A stretch of 64,000 bases of DNA from Actinospica robiniae DSM 44927 (lineage in GTDB: Bacteria > Actinomycetota > Actinomycetes > Streptomycetales > Catenulisporaceae), in NCBI RefSeq assembly GCF_000504285.1, contig NZ_KI632511.1, positions 8,414,154 through 8,478,153 of the forward strand. The letters run 5' to 3'. Positions 16,028 to 25,740 of the stretch are shown in pieces. Position 1 is the first letter of the stretch. Every line of letters begins with the position of its first letter. A program made the position numbers and the translations under genes. The notes beneath the pieces are model-generated. The model ran no database searches. It saw nothing but the letters and a program-made list of their open reading frames with translations, and was not told where the DNA came from.

Positions 16028-17509
16028 GTGAGTCTCGCTGATCTCCTCGCGCGGGCCGCCGCGCGCCACGGCGCGCGCTGCGCGGTCGAACTCGCGGGCA
16101 ACGAGCTGACCTATGCCGAACTCGACGAGTCGGCCGGCCGTGTCGCCGCGTTCCTGGCCTCGCACGACGTGGCGGTGGGCGACAGGGTCGGGCTGATGCT
16201 GCCGAACCTGACGGAGTTCCCTGCCCTCTACTACGGCGCGCTGCGCGCCGGGGCCGTGGTCGTACCGATGAACCCGCTGCTCAAGCAGCGCGAAATAGCC
16301 CACTATGTGCTTGACTCGGGGATGCGGCTCGTCTTCGTCTTCCCGGGGGCCATGGAACAGGCGGTGCCCGCGTGCGACGGGACGGGCGCGACGATCGTCC
16401 CGGTCGAGCCGGGTTGCCTGCCCTCCCTGCTGGCGGACCATCCCGCTCCTGCGCTCGGGGTCTTGCGCGACGCGGACGACCTGGCGGTGATCCTCTATAC
16501 CTCCGGCACCACCGGCGCGCCGAAGGGCGCGATGCTCACCCATGACAGCCTGGTGCGCACCGCGGAGATCGCCGCGGAAGACCTGCTGCGCATCGGCCCG
16601 GACGACACGCTGCTCGGCGCGCTGCCGCTCTTCCACGTCTTCGGTGCGTGCGCGATGAACGCGGCCGTCCGCACCGGCGCGAAGCTCAGCCTCATGCCGC
16701 GCTTCGAGCAGGGTTCTGCTTTGCGTGCGATCGAGCGGCAGCGCGTCAGCGTGCTGCTGGGCGTCCCGACGATGTTCGCGGCGCTGCTGGCCGCCCGTCG
16801 GCAGGCCGGGGAATCCATCGACACCGCCTCGCTCCGGGTATGCGTCTCGGGCGGAGCGCCGTTCCCGGTCGAGCTGTTCCACAGCTTCGAGTCAGCGTTC
16901 GACTGTGTGGTGCTGGAGGGGTACGGCATGTCCGAGACCGCCTCGCTCGCCACGTTCAACCACCCGGACCGCCCGCGTAGGCCCGGCTCCGTCGGCACCG
17001 CGATCCGCGGGGCCGAGATGCGGCTCATCGACGTGCGCGAGGGTGTGGGAGAGCTGTGCGTGCGCGGCCGCAACGTGATGGCCGGCTACTGGGGTCTCGA
17101 GCAAGCCACGGCCGAGGCGCTCGAGGATGGCTGGCTGCGCACCGGCGATCTGGCCCGCGTGGACGAGGACGGCTACTACTACATCGTCGACCGCAAGAAG
17201 GATCTGATCATTCGCGGCGGCTTCAACGTCTACCCCCGGGAGATCGAAGAGGTCCTCTACGAGCACCCCGCCGTCGCCGAGGCGGCCGTCCTCGCCGTCG
17301 CGCATCCGGAGCTCGGCGAGGAGATCGCCGCAGCGGTCGCGCTGCGCCCGAATGTCCGGGCTCGGCCCGAGGAACTGCGCGAGTTCGTCCGCGAACGTGT
17401 GGCGCCCTACAAGTATCCGCGCGAGGTGTGGCTGTTCGACTCTCTGCCGAAGGGCCCGACCGGCAAGATCCTCAAACGTGAGATCACGGCTCCCGCGTCC
17501 GCCCGCTGA
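16028..17509 (+). CDS. AMP-dependent acyl-CoA synthetase/ligase
   Basis: 493 residues from GTG 16028, chosen because an AGAGG site lies 8-9 bases upstream and the frame begins with the family's SLADLLARAAARHG; in-frame codons further upstream add unlike residues. Activates a carboxylic acid as acyl-AMP and then acyl-CoA. Motifs are the phosphate-binding loop YTSGTTGAPKGAM, the A5 motif VLEGYGMSETAS, the A7/A8 region GWLRTGDLARVDEDGYYYIVDRKKD-like segment ending in KKDLIIRGGFNVYPREIE, and the catalytic lysine in PTGKILKRE. Chain length is not predictable. It sits beside dioxygenase, transporter and aldehyde dehydrogenase genes, suggesting a degradation pathway. Confidence 0.92.
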   Translation: MSLADLLARAAARHGARCAVELAGNELTYAELDESAGRVAAFLASHDVAVGDRVGLMLPNLTEFPALYYGALRAGAVVVPMNPLLKQREIAHYVLDSGMRLVFVFPGAMEQAVPACDGTGATIVPVEPGCLPSLLADHPAPALGVLRDADDLAVILYTSGTTGAPKGAMLTHDSLVRTAEIAAEDLLRIGPDDTLLGALPLFHVFGACAMNAAVRTGAKLSLMPRFEQGSALRAIERQRVSVLLGVPTMFAALLAARRQAGESIDTASLRVCVSGGAPFPVELFHSFESAFDCVVLEGYGMSETASLATFNHPDRPRRPGSVGTAIRGAEMRLIDVREGVGELCVRGRNVMAGYWGLEQATAEALEDGWLRTGDLARVDEDGYYYIVDRKKDLIIRGGFNVYPREIEEVLYEHPAVAEAAVLAVAHPELGEEIAAAVALRPNVRARPEELREFVRERVAPYKYPREVWLFDSLPKGPTGKILKREITAPASAR

Positions 17510-17523
17510 CGGCGGGCCGTTCG

Positions 17524-18120
17524 TCAGGGTGTTTCGACAGCGCGTGTGATCAGGTCGACGACCTGTTCGACCAGGGAGTCGTCCGGCGGGCGCAGTTCGG
17601 CGACGAGGCGGAAGGGCAGAGCCGCGGCGATGAGCGTCGTCACGGCGTCCACGTCGACTTCGGCGCGCACCTCGCCGCGGGCGATGCCACGTCTGATGAT
17701 CCGCCGCGTCTGCTCGGTGATGCGCTCGGTGTAGACCGCGTACACGGCCGGCGCCGGCTCGTGCTCGGCTCCCGTGCCGATCAGGCCGGCCAGCAGCCGG
17801 TTCGTGCCGGGCATGCGGTAGACCTGGAGGCGAGCGGTGAGCAACATGGCCAGCTCGGCGCGGAACGACCCCTGGTCGGGGACGTCGTGCTCGCCCACAC
17901 GGGTCTCGGCGGCGGCGACGAGCAGGTCGTGTTTGGTCGGCCATCGCCGGTAGATCGCCGCGCGGCTCACCTCGGCCCGTGCCGCGACGGCGTCGATCGT
18001 GACGGCGCTCATCCCCTTCTCCGTGATCAAGTCGATCACCGCGCCGAGGACCGGACCGTCCATCTCCAGGCGCGGGCGTCCCGGCCCCGTCTCGGATCCG
18101 TTCCTGCGCACGCCGCCCAT
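17524..18120 (-). CDS. TetR-family transcriptional repressor
   Basis: 198 residues. The N-terminal helix-turn-helix is at about residues 20-65 (GAVIDLITEKGMSAVTIDAVAARAEVSRAAIYRRWPTKHDLL in outline) with the typical IYRRWPTK ending; the rest is a helical ligand domain. The gene is convergent with the ligase and divergent from the dioxygenase (131-base gap). Similar palindromes occur at 15912 and 18207, so it probably represses the cluster and is released by a pathway intermediate, possibly an acyl-CoA (inference). Confidence 0.92.
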   Translation of the reverse strand: MGGVRRNGSETGPGRPRLEMDGPVLGAVIDLITEKGMSAVTIDAVAARAEVSRAAIYRRWPTKHDLLVAAAETRVGEHDVPDQGSFRAELAMLLTARLQVYRMPGTNRLLAGLIGTGAEHEPAPAVYAVYTERITEQTRRIIRRGIARGEVRAEVDVDAVTTLIAAALPFRLVAELRPPDDSLVEQVVDLITRAVETP

Positions 18121-18206
18121 GCGCAGAGCCTACGGCACCGCGCTGCGCGTGCCGGGCGCGGCCGCGAGAATTCCGCCGCCGCCCTCTTGCGCGGCCAGCC
18201 CTTCAT

Positions 18207-18227
18207 AACGAGACTGTCGATATCGAA
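18207..18227. promoter_or_regulatory. Second operator-like site between TetR and dioxygenase genes
   Basis: AACGAGACTGTCGATATCGAA aligns with the 15912 site over its full 21 bases (AACGA-ACT-TC-ATATCG conserved). It lies 24 bases before the dioxygenase start and 86 bases upstream of the TetR start, so a bound repressor could control both divergent genes. Confidence 0.55.
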
Positions 18228-18251
18228 TTTTCGGCCTGATGGAGGGCTTCC

Positions 18252-19175
18252 ATGACGACTGCGTCCACGGCAACGGCGCCGCTGGTGAACAACCCGCTGA
18301 TGCACTACGGGCCGCGCATGCTCCAGCGCTCGGCGGCCGGCGCCGAGGAAATCGAGTACCGCCGTATCTCCCTGTGCCCGCTGACCACGCACATCGGCGC
18401 GGAGGTAACCGGCGTGGACCTGTCCTCGCCCGTCGACGACGAGCTGGCGCGGGAACTGCGGGCGGCGCTGCTGGAGTGGAAGGTGCTCTTCTTCCGCGGT
18501 CAGGAGGCCATGACCCCGTCGGCGCATCGCGCGCTCGTCGACGTGTGGGGCGCGCCGGAAGCCAACCCCTTCTTCCCCCAGGGCGATTCGGTCGAGGTCT
18601 CCCGGCTCGCCAAGGACGAGATCACCTTCGGGCACGAGAACATCTGGCACAGCGACCATTCGTTCATGGCCGCCCCCGCGCTCGGCGCGGTGCTGCGCGC
18701 GGTGGAGGTCCCGCCGGCCGGCGGGGACACGATGTGGACGGACATGTACGCCGTCTACGACAACCTGCCCGAGGGACTCAAGGAGCGCATCGAGGGCTCG
18801 AGCGCCGTCCACGACTGGGAACCGAGCTGGGGCACCACCATGACGCCGGCGCAGATCATCGCGCTGCGGCAGCGGCTTCCGATCGTGGAGCACCCCGTGG
18901 TGGTGCGCCACCCGCGCACCGGTCGCAAACTCCTGTACGTCAACGAGCCGTTCACGATCCGCATCGCCGGGCTGCCGGAAGACGAGAGCCGGGCGCTGCT
19001 GTGCGAACTCGTGCTCCAGGCGCGCATACCCGAGTACCAGGTCCGCTTCCGCTGGCAGCCCGGATCCGTGGCGATCTGGGACAACATCGCGACGCAGCAC
19101 TACGCGATCAACGACTACTTCCCGCAGCGCCGGGTCATGGAGCGGATCTCGATCGCGGGCGTGCCGCTGTCCTGA
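18252..19175 (+). CDS. TauD/TfdA-family Fe(II)/2-oxoglutarate dioxygenase
   Basis: 307 residues, normal family length. Oxidises its substrate with O2 and 2-oxoglutarate, giving succinate and CO2; family members often hydroxylate a carbon next to a heteroatom, which then releases an aldehyde. The metal ligands are H and D of NIWHSDHSF and the distal H in DNIATQHYAIND; the 2-oxoglutarate arginine is in RRVMERISIAG. VLRAVEVPPAGGDTMWTDMYA is typical of TauD-type enzymes. GGAGGG precedes ATG 18252. It probably starts an operon with the MFS and aldehyde dehydrogenase genes. Confidence 0.92.
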   Translation: MTTASTATAPLVNNPLMHYGPRMLQRSAAGAEEIEYRRISLCPLTTHIGAEVTGVDLSSPVDDELARELRAALLEWKVLFFRGQEAMTPSAHRALVDVWGAPEANPFFPQGDSVEVSRLAKDEITFGHENIWHSDHSFMAAPALGAVLRAVEVPPAGGDTMWTDMYAVYDNLPEGLKERIEGSSAVHDWEPSWGTTMTPAQIIALRQRLPIVEHPVVVRHPRTGRKLLYVNEPFTIRIAGLPEDESRALLCELVLQARIPEYQVRFRWQPGSVAIWDNIATQHYAINDYFPQRRVMERISIAGVPLS

Positions 19176-19257
19176 CGCGGCCGCGCCCGCAGTCCACCGC
19201 AGGTCAATCAAATCGTGTTCGTGCCTTTTCGTCCCTCACGTCCCCCGCGGAGCCGCC

Positions 19258-20577
19258 GTGTCCGACATCGAAGTCGTACCCGCCCACCCGACCGCCCTCG
19301 AGCCCGCGCCCGGCGAGGGGCGGGCGCGAGCCTGGGTCGTCACCGGGCTGCTCGTCGTCCTGATGATGATCAACTTCGCGGACAAGTCGGTGCTCGGCCT
19401 TGCCGCCGATCCGATCCGCCGGGACCTGGGTCTGTCCGCGACGGCGTACGGGCTGGCCAACAGCGCGTTCTTCCTGCTGTTCTCCGTCAGCACCTTGGCC
19501 GTGGGCTTCGCGGCCGACCGAGTGCGGCCGCGGTGGCTCCTGCTGGGCATGGCCCTGCTGTGGTCACTCGCGCAGCTGCCGTTGGCGCTCGGCGGCGGCG
19601 TGGCCCTGCTGTTCGCCTCGCGCATTCTGCTCGGCGCGGCTGAGGGCCCGGCGTTCCCAGTCGCCGAACACAGCGCGCTGTCCTGGTTCACCGACGCACG
19701 GCGCAACCTTCCCAGTGCCCTGATCCTCTCCGGCACCGCCCTCGGCGTGATCGTCTCAGCGCCGACGCTGACCTGGCTGATCGATCACCATGGCTGGCGC
19801 GCGGCATTCGGGGCGGTCGGTGGCGCCGGACTCGTGTGGGCGGCGGCGTGGCTCGCGTTCGGTTCAGAGCATCGCGGCGCGCGAAAGCCCAAGAGGCCGC
19901 CGACGCGTACGCCCGCTGGTCCCACACCTGCCTCCGACATCGCGCCGGTCGGCTATCGGCGTATCTGCGCGACCCGGACCTGGATCGGGGCGACCGTCGC
20001 GTATTTCTGCACGTACTGGGTCGTGGCGCTCTCCCTCGTGTGGATTCCCTCGTACCTGCACGATGCGGTGGGCTACACCACGGCGTCCTCGGCGAGCCTG
20101 GTGGCCGGAATCTGGGCGGTCAACACCGTCGTCATCCTCGGGCACGGCGCGCTCGCCGGCCGGCTGCTTCGGCGCGGCGTCGAGGGCCGGTGGGTCCGCG
20201 CCCGGTTCGGCGCACTGGCTCTGACCGTGGCCGGCCTCGCGGCGTTCGCGCTCGCGTTCCTGGGGCGGGGCCCGGCTTTCGCGCTCGTGCTGGTGCTGGG
20301 TATCGGCTTCGCCGGCGTGATGGTGACGATCGCGGTCACCACCGTCGCGCAGCTCGCCCCGCCGTCACGCCGCGCCGGTGCGCTCAGCGTGATGAACGCG
20401 GTCGCCACACTTTCCGGGCTGATCGCCCCCGCGCTCGTCGGACATCTCGTCGATGCGCACGGCGCCGGCGGCTACCGCGAAGCCCTCGAGCTGACGGGCG
20501 TGATCCTCCTGGTCGGAGCGCTCGCGGCGGCAACGCTGGTCGATCCGGCCCGCGACGCGCGCCGCCTGGCCCGCTGA
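19258..20577 (+). CDS. Major facilitator superfamily transporter
   Basis: 439 residues with twelve predicted membrane helices. NFADKSVLGLAADPIRRDLG in helix 1 and FLLFSVSTLAVGFAADRVRPRWLLL across helix 2 resemble the anion:cation symporter (phthalate permease/D-galactonate) group, which imports organic acids. The GTG start at 19258 follows GCGGAG. It lies 82 bases after the dioxygenase and 47 bases before the aldehyde dehydrogenase, consistent with an uptake role for the pathway substrate (inference). Confidence 0.9.
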   Translation: MSDIEVVPAHPTALEPAPGEGRARAWVVTGLLVVLMMINFADKSVLGLAADPIRRDLGLSATAYGLANSAFFLLFSVSTLAVGFAADRVRPRWLLLGMALLWSLAQLPLALGGGVALLFASRILLGAAEGPAFPVAEHSALSWFTDARRNLPSALILSGTALGVIVSAPTLTWLIDHHGWRAAFGAVGGAGLVWAAAWLAFGSEHRGARKPKRPPTRTPAGPTPASDIAPVGYRRICATRTWIGATVAYFCTYWVVALSLVWIPSYLHDAVGYTTASSASLVAGIWAVNTVVILGHGALAGRLLRRGVEGRWVRARFGALALTVAGLAAFALAFLGRGPAFALVLVLGIGFAGVMVTIAVTTVAQLAPPSRRAGALSVMNAVATLSGLIAPALVGHLVDAHGAGGYREALELTGVILLVGALAAATLVDPARDARRLAR

Positions 20578-20624
20578 GCCAGGCCGAACCCGTCCCCACG
20601 ACCCACCGACATCTCGGAGCGACC

Positions 20625-22337
20625 GTGAACGCCGTGCCGACAGCCGACTTCGCAGACCTCGACCTCACCGTGGCCGACGTCGGCCGCAACGCAGCCTCCT
20701 GGTGCCGGACCGGGCTCGACGAGCGCCTGGCGATGCTTGAACGACTGCTGGCCAAGGTGCCCGGCGCAGCGGGCCCGATGGTCGCGGCGGCTGCGGCGGC
20801 AAAGGGCTACGCCGCCGATTCACCGTGGGCCGCCGAGGACTGGGCCGGCGGACCCTGGGCGCTGGCCCAGACGGCGTCCGCGTACCTGCACGTGCTGCGC
20901 AGGATCCGCGACGGCCGACGGCCGGTCGAGCCCGGCGCGGTGAAGAGCGATGACGACCGCGTCGTCGTGGACGTGTTCCCCGCCACCGGATGGGACCGCC
21001 TTCTCCTGAGCGGCTATACGGCCAAGGTCTGGACGCGTCCGGGCACCACGCCGCACGACGTGCTCGAACGCGCTGCGCGCATATATCGGGCTGAACCCGC
21101 CGCGCCCGGCGTCGCACTCGTGCTCGGCGCCGGCAACGTCGCGGCGATCACCGCGCTCGACATCCTGCACAAGCTGTATGTCGAAGGCCAGGTCGTGGTC
21201 GCCAAGATGAACCCGGTCAACGCCTACCTCCGCCCGCACTTCGAATCGGTCTTCGCCGAGTTCCGGGAACGCGGTTTCGTGCGCTTCGTCGACGGGGGAG
21301 CTGCCGAAGGCACGCACCTTGTCGGCCACGCGGGCATCGACTCCCTCCACATCACCGGGAGCGAGCGCACCTACGACGCCATCGTCTGGGGCACGGGCCA
21401 GGAGGCGGAAGCCCGGCGCCGCACCGACCGGCCGCTGGTGACCAAACCGTTCAGCAGCGAACTCGGCGGAGTCAGCCCGTGCATCGTCGTGCCCGGGCCG
21501 TGGAGCGCGGCGGACTTCCGCTACCAGGCCGAGCATATCGTCACCAGCAAGATGAACAACTCCGGGCACAACTGCATCGCCAGCCAGATCCTGGTCGTCC
21601 CGCGCGGCTGGCCCGGCACGGACCGGCTGCTCGAAGAGATCCGCAGGGTCCTGCGCTCGCTTCCCGCGCGCTCCGACTACTACCCCGGCGCTCGGGAACG
21701 GCTCGCCGCCGTGCGCGAGACCTACCCGACGGCGGAGATCCACGGGCCTCACGGCGACCGCATCCTGGTGCCGGACGTTACCGGGCACGACGATGCCATG
21801 CTCACCACCGAGGTGTTCGCCAGCGCCCTCGGCGTCGTGCGTCTGCCCGGCGGCGACACGCCCACCTACCTGCTCGACGCCGTCGAGTTCGCCAACGACG
21901 TGCTGCCCGGGACCCTCGGCGCCACCATGTTGATCCACCCGAAGACCATGAGGCGCGAGGCACAGGCCGTACACGCCGCCATCGGCGCGCTGCGCTACGG
22001 CACCGTCGGGGTCAACTGCTGGTCCGCCGTCGGCTTCCTCCTCGGCTACACCCCGTGGGGCGCGTTCCCGGGCCACACCAGACAAGCCATCGGATCCGGC
22101 ACAGGGTTCGTACACAACGCCTTCATGCTCGAAGACGTCGAGAAGACGGTGCTGCGCGCCCCCTTCGCACCGATGCCGCGCGGCGCGTTCACCGGCTCCG
22201 CCTCCCTCTCCCCACCCCCGCCGTACTTCGCCACCAACCGCACCGGGCCCACGACCATCGAGCGACTCACCCGCTTCACGGCGTCCCCCGGTGTCAAAGG
22301 GCTGCCCGGTATCTTCGCGTCCGCGCTCAGAGGCTGA
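20625..22337 (+). CDS. Aldehyde dehydrogenase family protein
   Basis: 570 residues from GTG 20625 (CGGAGC 5-9 bases upstream); the longer open frame before it only shadows the MFS gene. NAD(P)-dependent oxidation of an aldehyde to an acid or thioester. Motifs are the cofactor-binding region VALVLGAGNVAAI, VVAKMNPVNAY, the glutamate in SSELGGVSPCIVV, and the catalytic cysteine in MNNSGHNCIASQILVV. It is longer than a standard 480-500-residue enzyme, with an extra N-terminal 80 residues and a C-terminal tail, resembling poorly characterised actinobacterial homologues. Last gene of the presumed operon. Confidence 0.88.
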   Translation: MNAVPTADFADLDLTVADVGRNAASWCRTGLDERLAMLERLLAKVPGAAGPMVAAAAAAKGYAADSPWAAEDWAGGPWALAQTASAYLHVLRRIRDGRRPVEPGAVKSDDDRVVVDVFPATGWDRLLLSGYTAKVWTRPGTTPHDVLERAARIYRAEPAAPGVALVLGAGNVAAITALDILHKLYVEGQVVVAKMNPVNAYLRPHFESVFAEFRERGFVRFVDGGAAEGTHLVGHAGIDSLHITGSERTYDAIVWGTGQEAEARRRTDRPLVTKPFSSELGGVSPCIVVPGPWSAADFRYQAEHIVTSKMNNSGHNCIASQILVVPRGWPGTDRLLEEIRRVLRSLPARSDYYPGARERLAAVRETYPTAEIHGPHGDRILVPDVTGHDDAMLTTEVFASALGVVRLPGGDTPTYLLDAVEFANDVLPGTLGATMLIHPKTMRREAQAVHAAIGALRYGTVGVNCWSAVGFLLGYTPWGAFPGHTRQAIGSGTGFVHNAFMLEDVEKTVLRAPFAPMPRGAFTGSASLSPPPPYFATNRTGPTTIERLTRFTASPGVKGLPGIFASALRG

Positions 22338-22367
22338 TTCCCGACCTGCTCACCGGGGAGTTCATCA

Positions 22368-23147
<780 letters not shown>

Positions 23148-23531
23148 TCATGCCGCGCTGGAGGGCGGCCAGAGCCTTCGCAGCGTCTCGGCGATCGCCC
23201 ATGCCAGCACGTCCTGCCTGCGACGGTTCTTCAGATGCCACCTGTTCAGCGCACTGATCGTGTCCCGGGTGTCGAGTGCCCCGATGCCGCATAGAAAGTA
23301 CAGAACCGCGCGAGCGATCTGCGTGCATTGGTCCTGGCTCAGGTCCGTGCCGCAATCCTCGTTCATGACGGCGAACACGGCCTGGATGTCGTGGCCGCGG
23401 TCGCGGATCGCCACCGTGTGGGCGAGCCTGAGCGCATCCGCCAATTCGTCTTGGCCGAAAGGCCCGGGAATGCGGAGGGCCGTGGTGAACAGCGGCCCTC
23501 TCGGAGCCGGTGTGGGGTGCGGGTGGGTCAC
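23148..23531 (-). CDS. Hypothetical protein
   Basis: 127 residues from GTG 23531; no family recognised. The product is helical and hydrophilic, with segments GPFGQDELADALRLAHTVAI, AVFAVMNEDCGTDLSQDQC and RNRRRQDVLAWAIAETLRRL-like helices at the end. A longer open frame continues upstream to 24353 but that part is compositionally unlike a protein. Start and reality are uncertain; third-position GC bias supports coding in the last 100 residues. Confidence 0.4.
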   Translation of the reverse strand: MTHPHPTPAPRGPLFTTALRIPGPFGQDELADALRLAHTVAIRDRGHDIQAVFAVMNEDCGTDLSQDQCTQIARAVLYFLCGIGALDTRDTISALNRWHLKNRRRQDVLAWAIAETLRRLWPPSSAA

Positions 23532-23849
23532 GCGCGGTCTGCCTCGGAAGTCCCCAGGCGACGCGGAGAGGCCGGCGCTCGTTCTCGGCTGCCGACCCCG
23601 CCCTCGCGCGACTCGTGCGTGGTGTGAGTCGCGCCGTCGTGGATCGTCGGGCCGCCGCTGCGGGCGCCCGGCACGCCCCTGTGATCGTTCATGTCCGCTC
23701 CTCGGCCGAGCGGTGCCTGGCGACGACCGCTCCACTTTGCGCCGGCAGAGGATGAGTCCACTCTGCCGGTGCGCTTTCAGTGACCGAGGCGCGGGGTCTG
23801 GACGCCTATCGACCATGCGGGTTTTGTCCCGCTTTCCTATCTCCTCACA

Positions 23850-24272
23850 ATGCCTGTACCGTGCGCAAGCGTTTGTACTCCTGTGTGCGCCTCCGCCCGC
23901 CCCCGTACGAGCCGATGCGACCACGGTCCGGTCGAGTTCCGGTCCGGAGCGCTTGACTTCGTCGTCCGGAGCGCCGACGGCGCCGCCATACAGCACACCG
24001 ACGAGTATTTCGCTGTAAGCGGCCACGCGGGCTTCATCCTCGGCATGGGCAGCCAGACCTGGGACTCCGACGTCGCCCTCATCGAGGAGATCGCAAGGCG
24101 GTTCGAGCTGATGGGCCAAGGCTCGCGAGGACGACCGAGATCGCCCCACCTCGGGGATGACTCGACAGGCATGACTGAGGATTCGAGGGTGACGGCGCTG
24201 CGGGGCCGGGACGGGCGAACACGCGTGACGCGAAGAACTCTGTATGAAGCCTTGGAGCACGTCGGACGCTAA
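23850..24272 (+). pseudogene. Possible gene remnant of unknown family
   Basis: Residues about 27-95 of this frame (GPVEFRSGALDFVVRSADGA to DSDVALIEEIARRFELMGQ) have strong third-position GC bias and protein-like composition. The flanking residues do not. No family was recognised. It may be a fragment of a lost gene. The rest of 23532-24574 holds nothing I can support; a frame at 24340-24450 (MLWYACAEALDARPDHFE) also looks fragmentary. Confidence 0.3.
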
Positions 24273-24574
24273 CTGTCGGCTGACCTGCACGGACGAGGAT
24301 TTCGGCAACCACAGCCCGCGGCGGTACCGGAGGGGCCGTGGCAGCCCGAACAACGAGATCAGCCAACGAACGATATCAATGCTGTGGTACGCCTGCGCCG
24401 AGGCGCTCGATGCGCGACCCGACCACTTCGAGTCGGCCGTGGGTCGGCCGGGCGATCACACGCAATCACCCTCAAGCGCGGTCAACGGCGGCTCACATAT
24501 GCCATTGATCATATATAGTGCATCTGATACGTAGGGCGAGCGCGGGATTTTCGGAGCCCGCTCGGAGTCATCCG

Positions 24575-24595
24575 GGCGGGCACTTTCTGCCCGCC
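24575..24595. terminator. Hairpin downstream of the LapA-like gene
   Basis: GGCGGGCA pairs with TGCCCGCC across the five-base loop CTTTC. It lies about 100 bases past the stop of the minus-strand LapA-like gene. Confidence 0.55.
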
Positions 24596-24693
24596 GGGGC
24601 GGGACTCGCCCATCGGAGTCACCTCACCAACCCCTTCCGGCTCGCGGGTTCGACGGACCCGACTAGGTGTCGAGTTCGGCTCTCCCGGGCTGG

Positions 24694-25101
24694 TTACCGG
24701 TCGCGTGAGTTGCGTCGTTCGCGGCGGATGTTCTGCCGCAGCTGGGTGATCCGGGCGGTTCCCGCGGCGGCCATGATCAGTGCGCCCGCGACGGCGCCGA
24801 GGAGCATGGCGACGGCGAGTGACACGTGCAGGTGCGCGCCGAGGAAGTTGATGCTCACGCCGCTGGTGTTCTGGATGATGAAGATCAGCACCGCGGCGAG
24901 GGCGAGCGTGCCGGCGATCAGTGCGATCCGCACGCTGCTGGTCCTGGTTCGTGCCGGTCCCGCGGGTGCCGACGGTTCGGCAGGTGCCTGGGGTGCGGGC
25001 GTCGGTGCGGTCGGGGGCGTCGGCGGGGGTCGGACGGTGCTGCCGTCTACGGATCGCGGCGGGACGGTGGTGGGTGCTTCGGGGGTCAGTTGGTCGGTCA
25101 T
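24694..25101 (-). CDS. LapA-domain (DUF1049) membrane protein
   Basis: 135 residues. Residues 1-50 are proline-rich and disordered (VRPPPTPPTAPTPAPQAPAE); then two transmembrane helices (RIALIAGTLALAAVLIFIIQ and VAMLLGAVAGALIMAAAGTA) enclose NTSGVSINFLGAHLHVSLA, the hallmark of LapA/DUF1049 proteins; a basic coiled tail ends RQNIRRERRNSRDR. ATG 25101 is preceded by AAGGGA. The cellular role in actinomycetes is unclear. It is divergent from a small HTH gene across a perfect palindrome. Confidence 0.85.
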   Translation of the reverse strand: MTDQLTPEAPTTVPPRSVDGSTVRPPPTPPTAPTPAPQAPAEPSAPAGPARTRTSSVRIALIAGTLALAAVLIFIIQNTSGVSINFLGAHLHVSLAVAMLLGAVAGALIMAAAGTARITQLRQNIRRERRNSRDR

Positions 25102-25210
25102 GAGGGGATTCCCTTGAAAGCGGGGGAGCCGGGGCGTGTGCCCGCCTCGCGTGCTTCCCCCAAGGTGGCCCGGGAGCCTGGCCGCCGTCTGCGGTCGATC
25201 CTCCCGGCGC

Positions 25211-25238
25211 CTTGTTTCCAATCTACATTGGAAACAAG
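25211..25238. promoter_or_regulatory. Perfect 12-bp-arm palindrome between divergent genes
   Basis: CTTGTTTCCAAT-CTAC-ATTGGAAACAAG: two perfect 12-bp arms around a 4-base centre, in an AT-rich spot between the LapA-like gene and the HTH gene. It is the most regular operator-like site in the window; the HTH protein encoded 40 bases away is the natural candidate to bind it. Confidence 0.65.
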
Positions 25239-25241
25239 AAA

Positions 25242-25259
25242 CTAGCAATGCATTTCTAG
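25242..25259. promoter_or_regulatory. Second AT-rich palindrome CTAG-AATGCATT-CTAG
   Basis: CTAGCAATGCATTTCTAG contains the perfect palindrome AATGCATT flanked by CTAG on both sides. It lies directly after the 12-bp-arm palindrome and 19 bases before the HTH gene start, where a -10 box or second operator would be expected. Confidence 0.4.
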
Positions 25260-25278
25260 AATATGTTAGCCTGTATCT

Positions 25279-25617
25279 GTGGAGAACTGGAGTTTCCTGA
25301 CCAATCACGCCCGGGTCCTGCTGTGCATCGCGCGCGACCCGGGTGTGCGGCTGCGTGAGATCGCGGTCAGTCTCGGGCTGACCGAGCGCAGCGCGTACGG
25401 CATCGTCACCGATCTGACCGCGGCCGGATACGTGATCAAGGAGAAGGACGGGCGACGCAACCGCTACCAGATCCAGGCCCACCTCCCGCTGCTCGAACCA
25501 GGCAGCCGGGAACCCGCGGTCGGCGAGGTCCTGGCCGTCCTGCTCGGACACAGCGGCGAGCAGCACGATGACCGAGCCCCGGGGAGCGCAGTGCCGGAGG
25601 CCGGGGGCGTAGCTTAG
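25279..25617 (+). CDS. Small winged-helix (MarR/ArsR-like) transcriptional regulator
   Basis: 112 residues. The helix-turn-helix spans residues 1-70: NHARVLLCIARDPGVRLREI, AVSLGLTERSAYGIVTDLTA and the wing KEKDGRRNRYQIQ. This type of short HTH protein is widespread in actinomycetes. The GTG start has no clear ribosome binding site, so the message may be leaderless. It probably binds the palindrome at 25211 and controls itself and the divergent LapA-like gene (inference). Confidence 0.85.
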   Translation: MENWSFLTNHARVLLCIARDPGVRLREIAVSLGLTERSAYGIVTDLTAAGYVIKEKDGRRNRYQIQAHLPLLEPGSREPAVGEVLAVLLGHSGEQHDDRAPGSAVPEAGGVA

Positions 25618-25740
25618 GCTCCCGTCCAAAGCGCCTTGTCTCCGGCGCGTCACGAGAAACGGGTTCGACGGCCGCGGGTGGGCCCGTTTAGCGGCCGTCG
25701 GCGTTGCGAGGCTCCGCACGTGCACGTTCGTCGCAACAAC

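Noticed and set aside
16028-19175. Isonitrile lipopeptide biosynthesis (acyl ligase plus TauD-like oxidase)
   Set aside because: That pathway also needs an acyl carrier protein, a thioesterase-like enzyme and usually an NRPS, none of which is present. An MFS importer-type gene and an aldehyde dehydrogenase fit catabolism better.
19836-22337. An 833-residue plus-strand open frame
   Set aside because: The first 263 codons overlap the MFS gene out of frame. The aldehyde dehydrogenase starts at GTG 20625 with its own ribosome binding site.
23148-24353. A 401-residue minus-strand open frame
   Set aside because: Everything before GTG 23531 lacks protein-like composition. Only the last 127 residues are retained, with low confidence.
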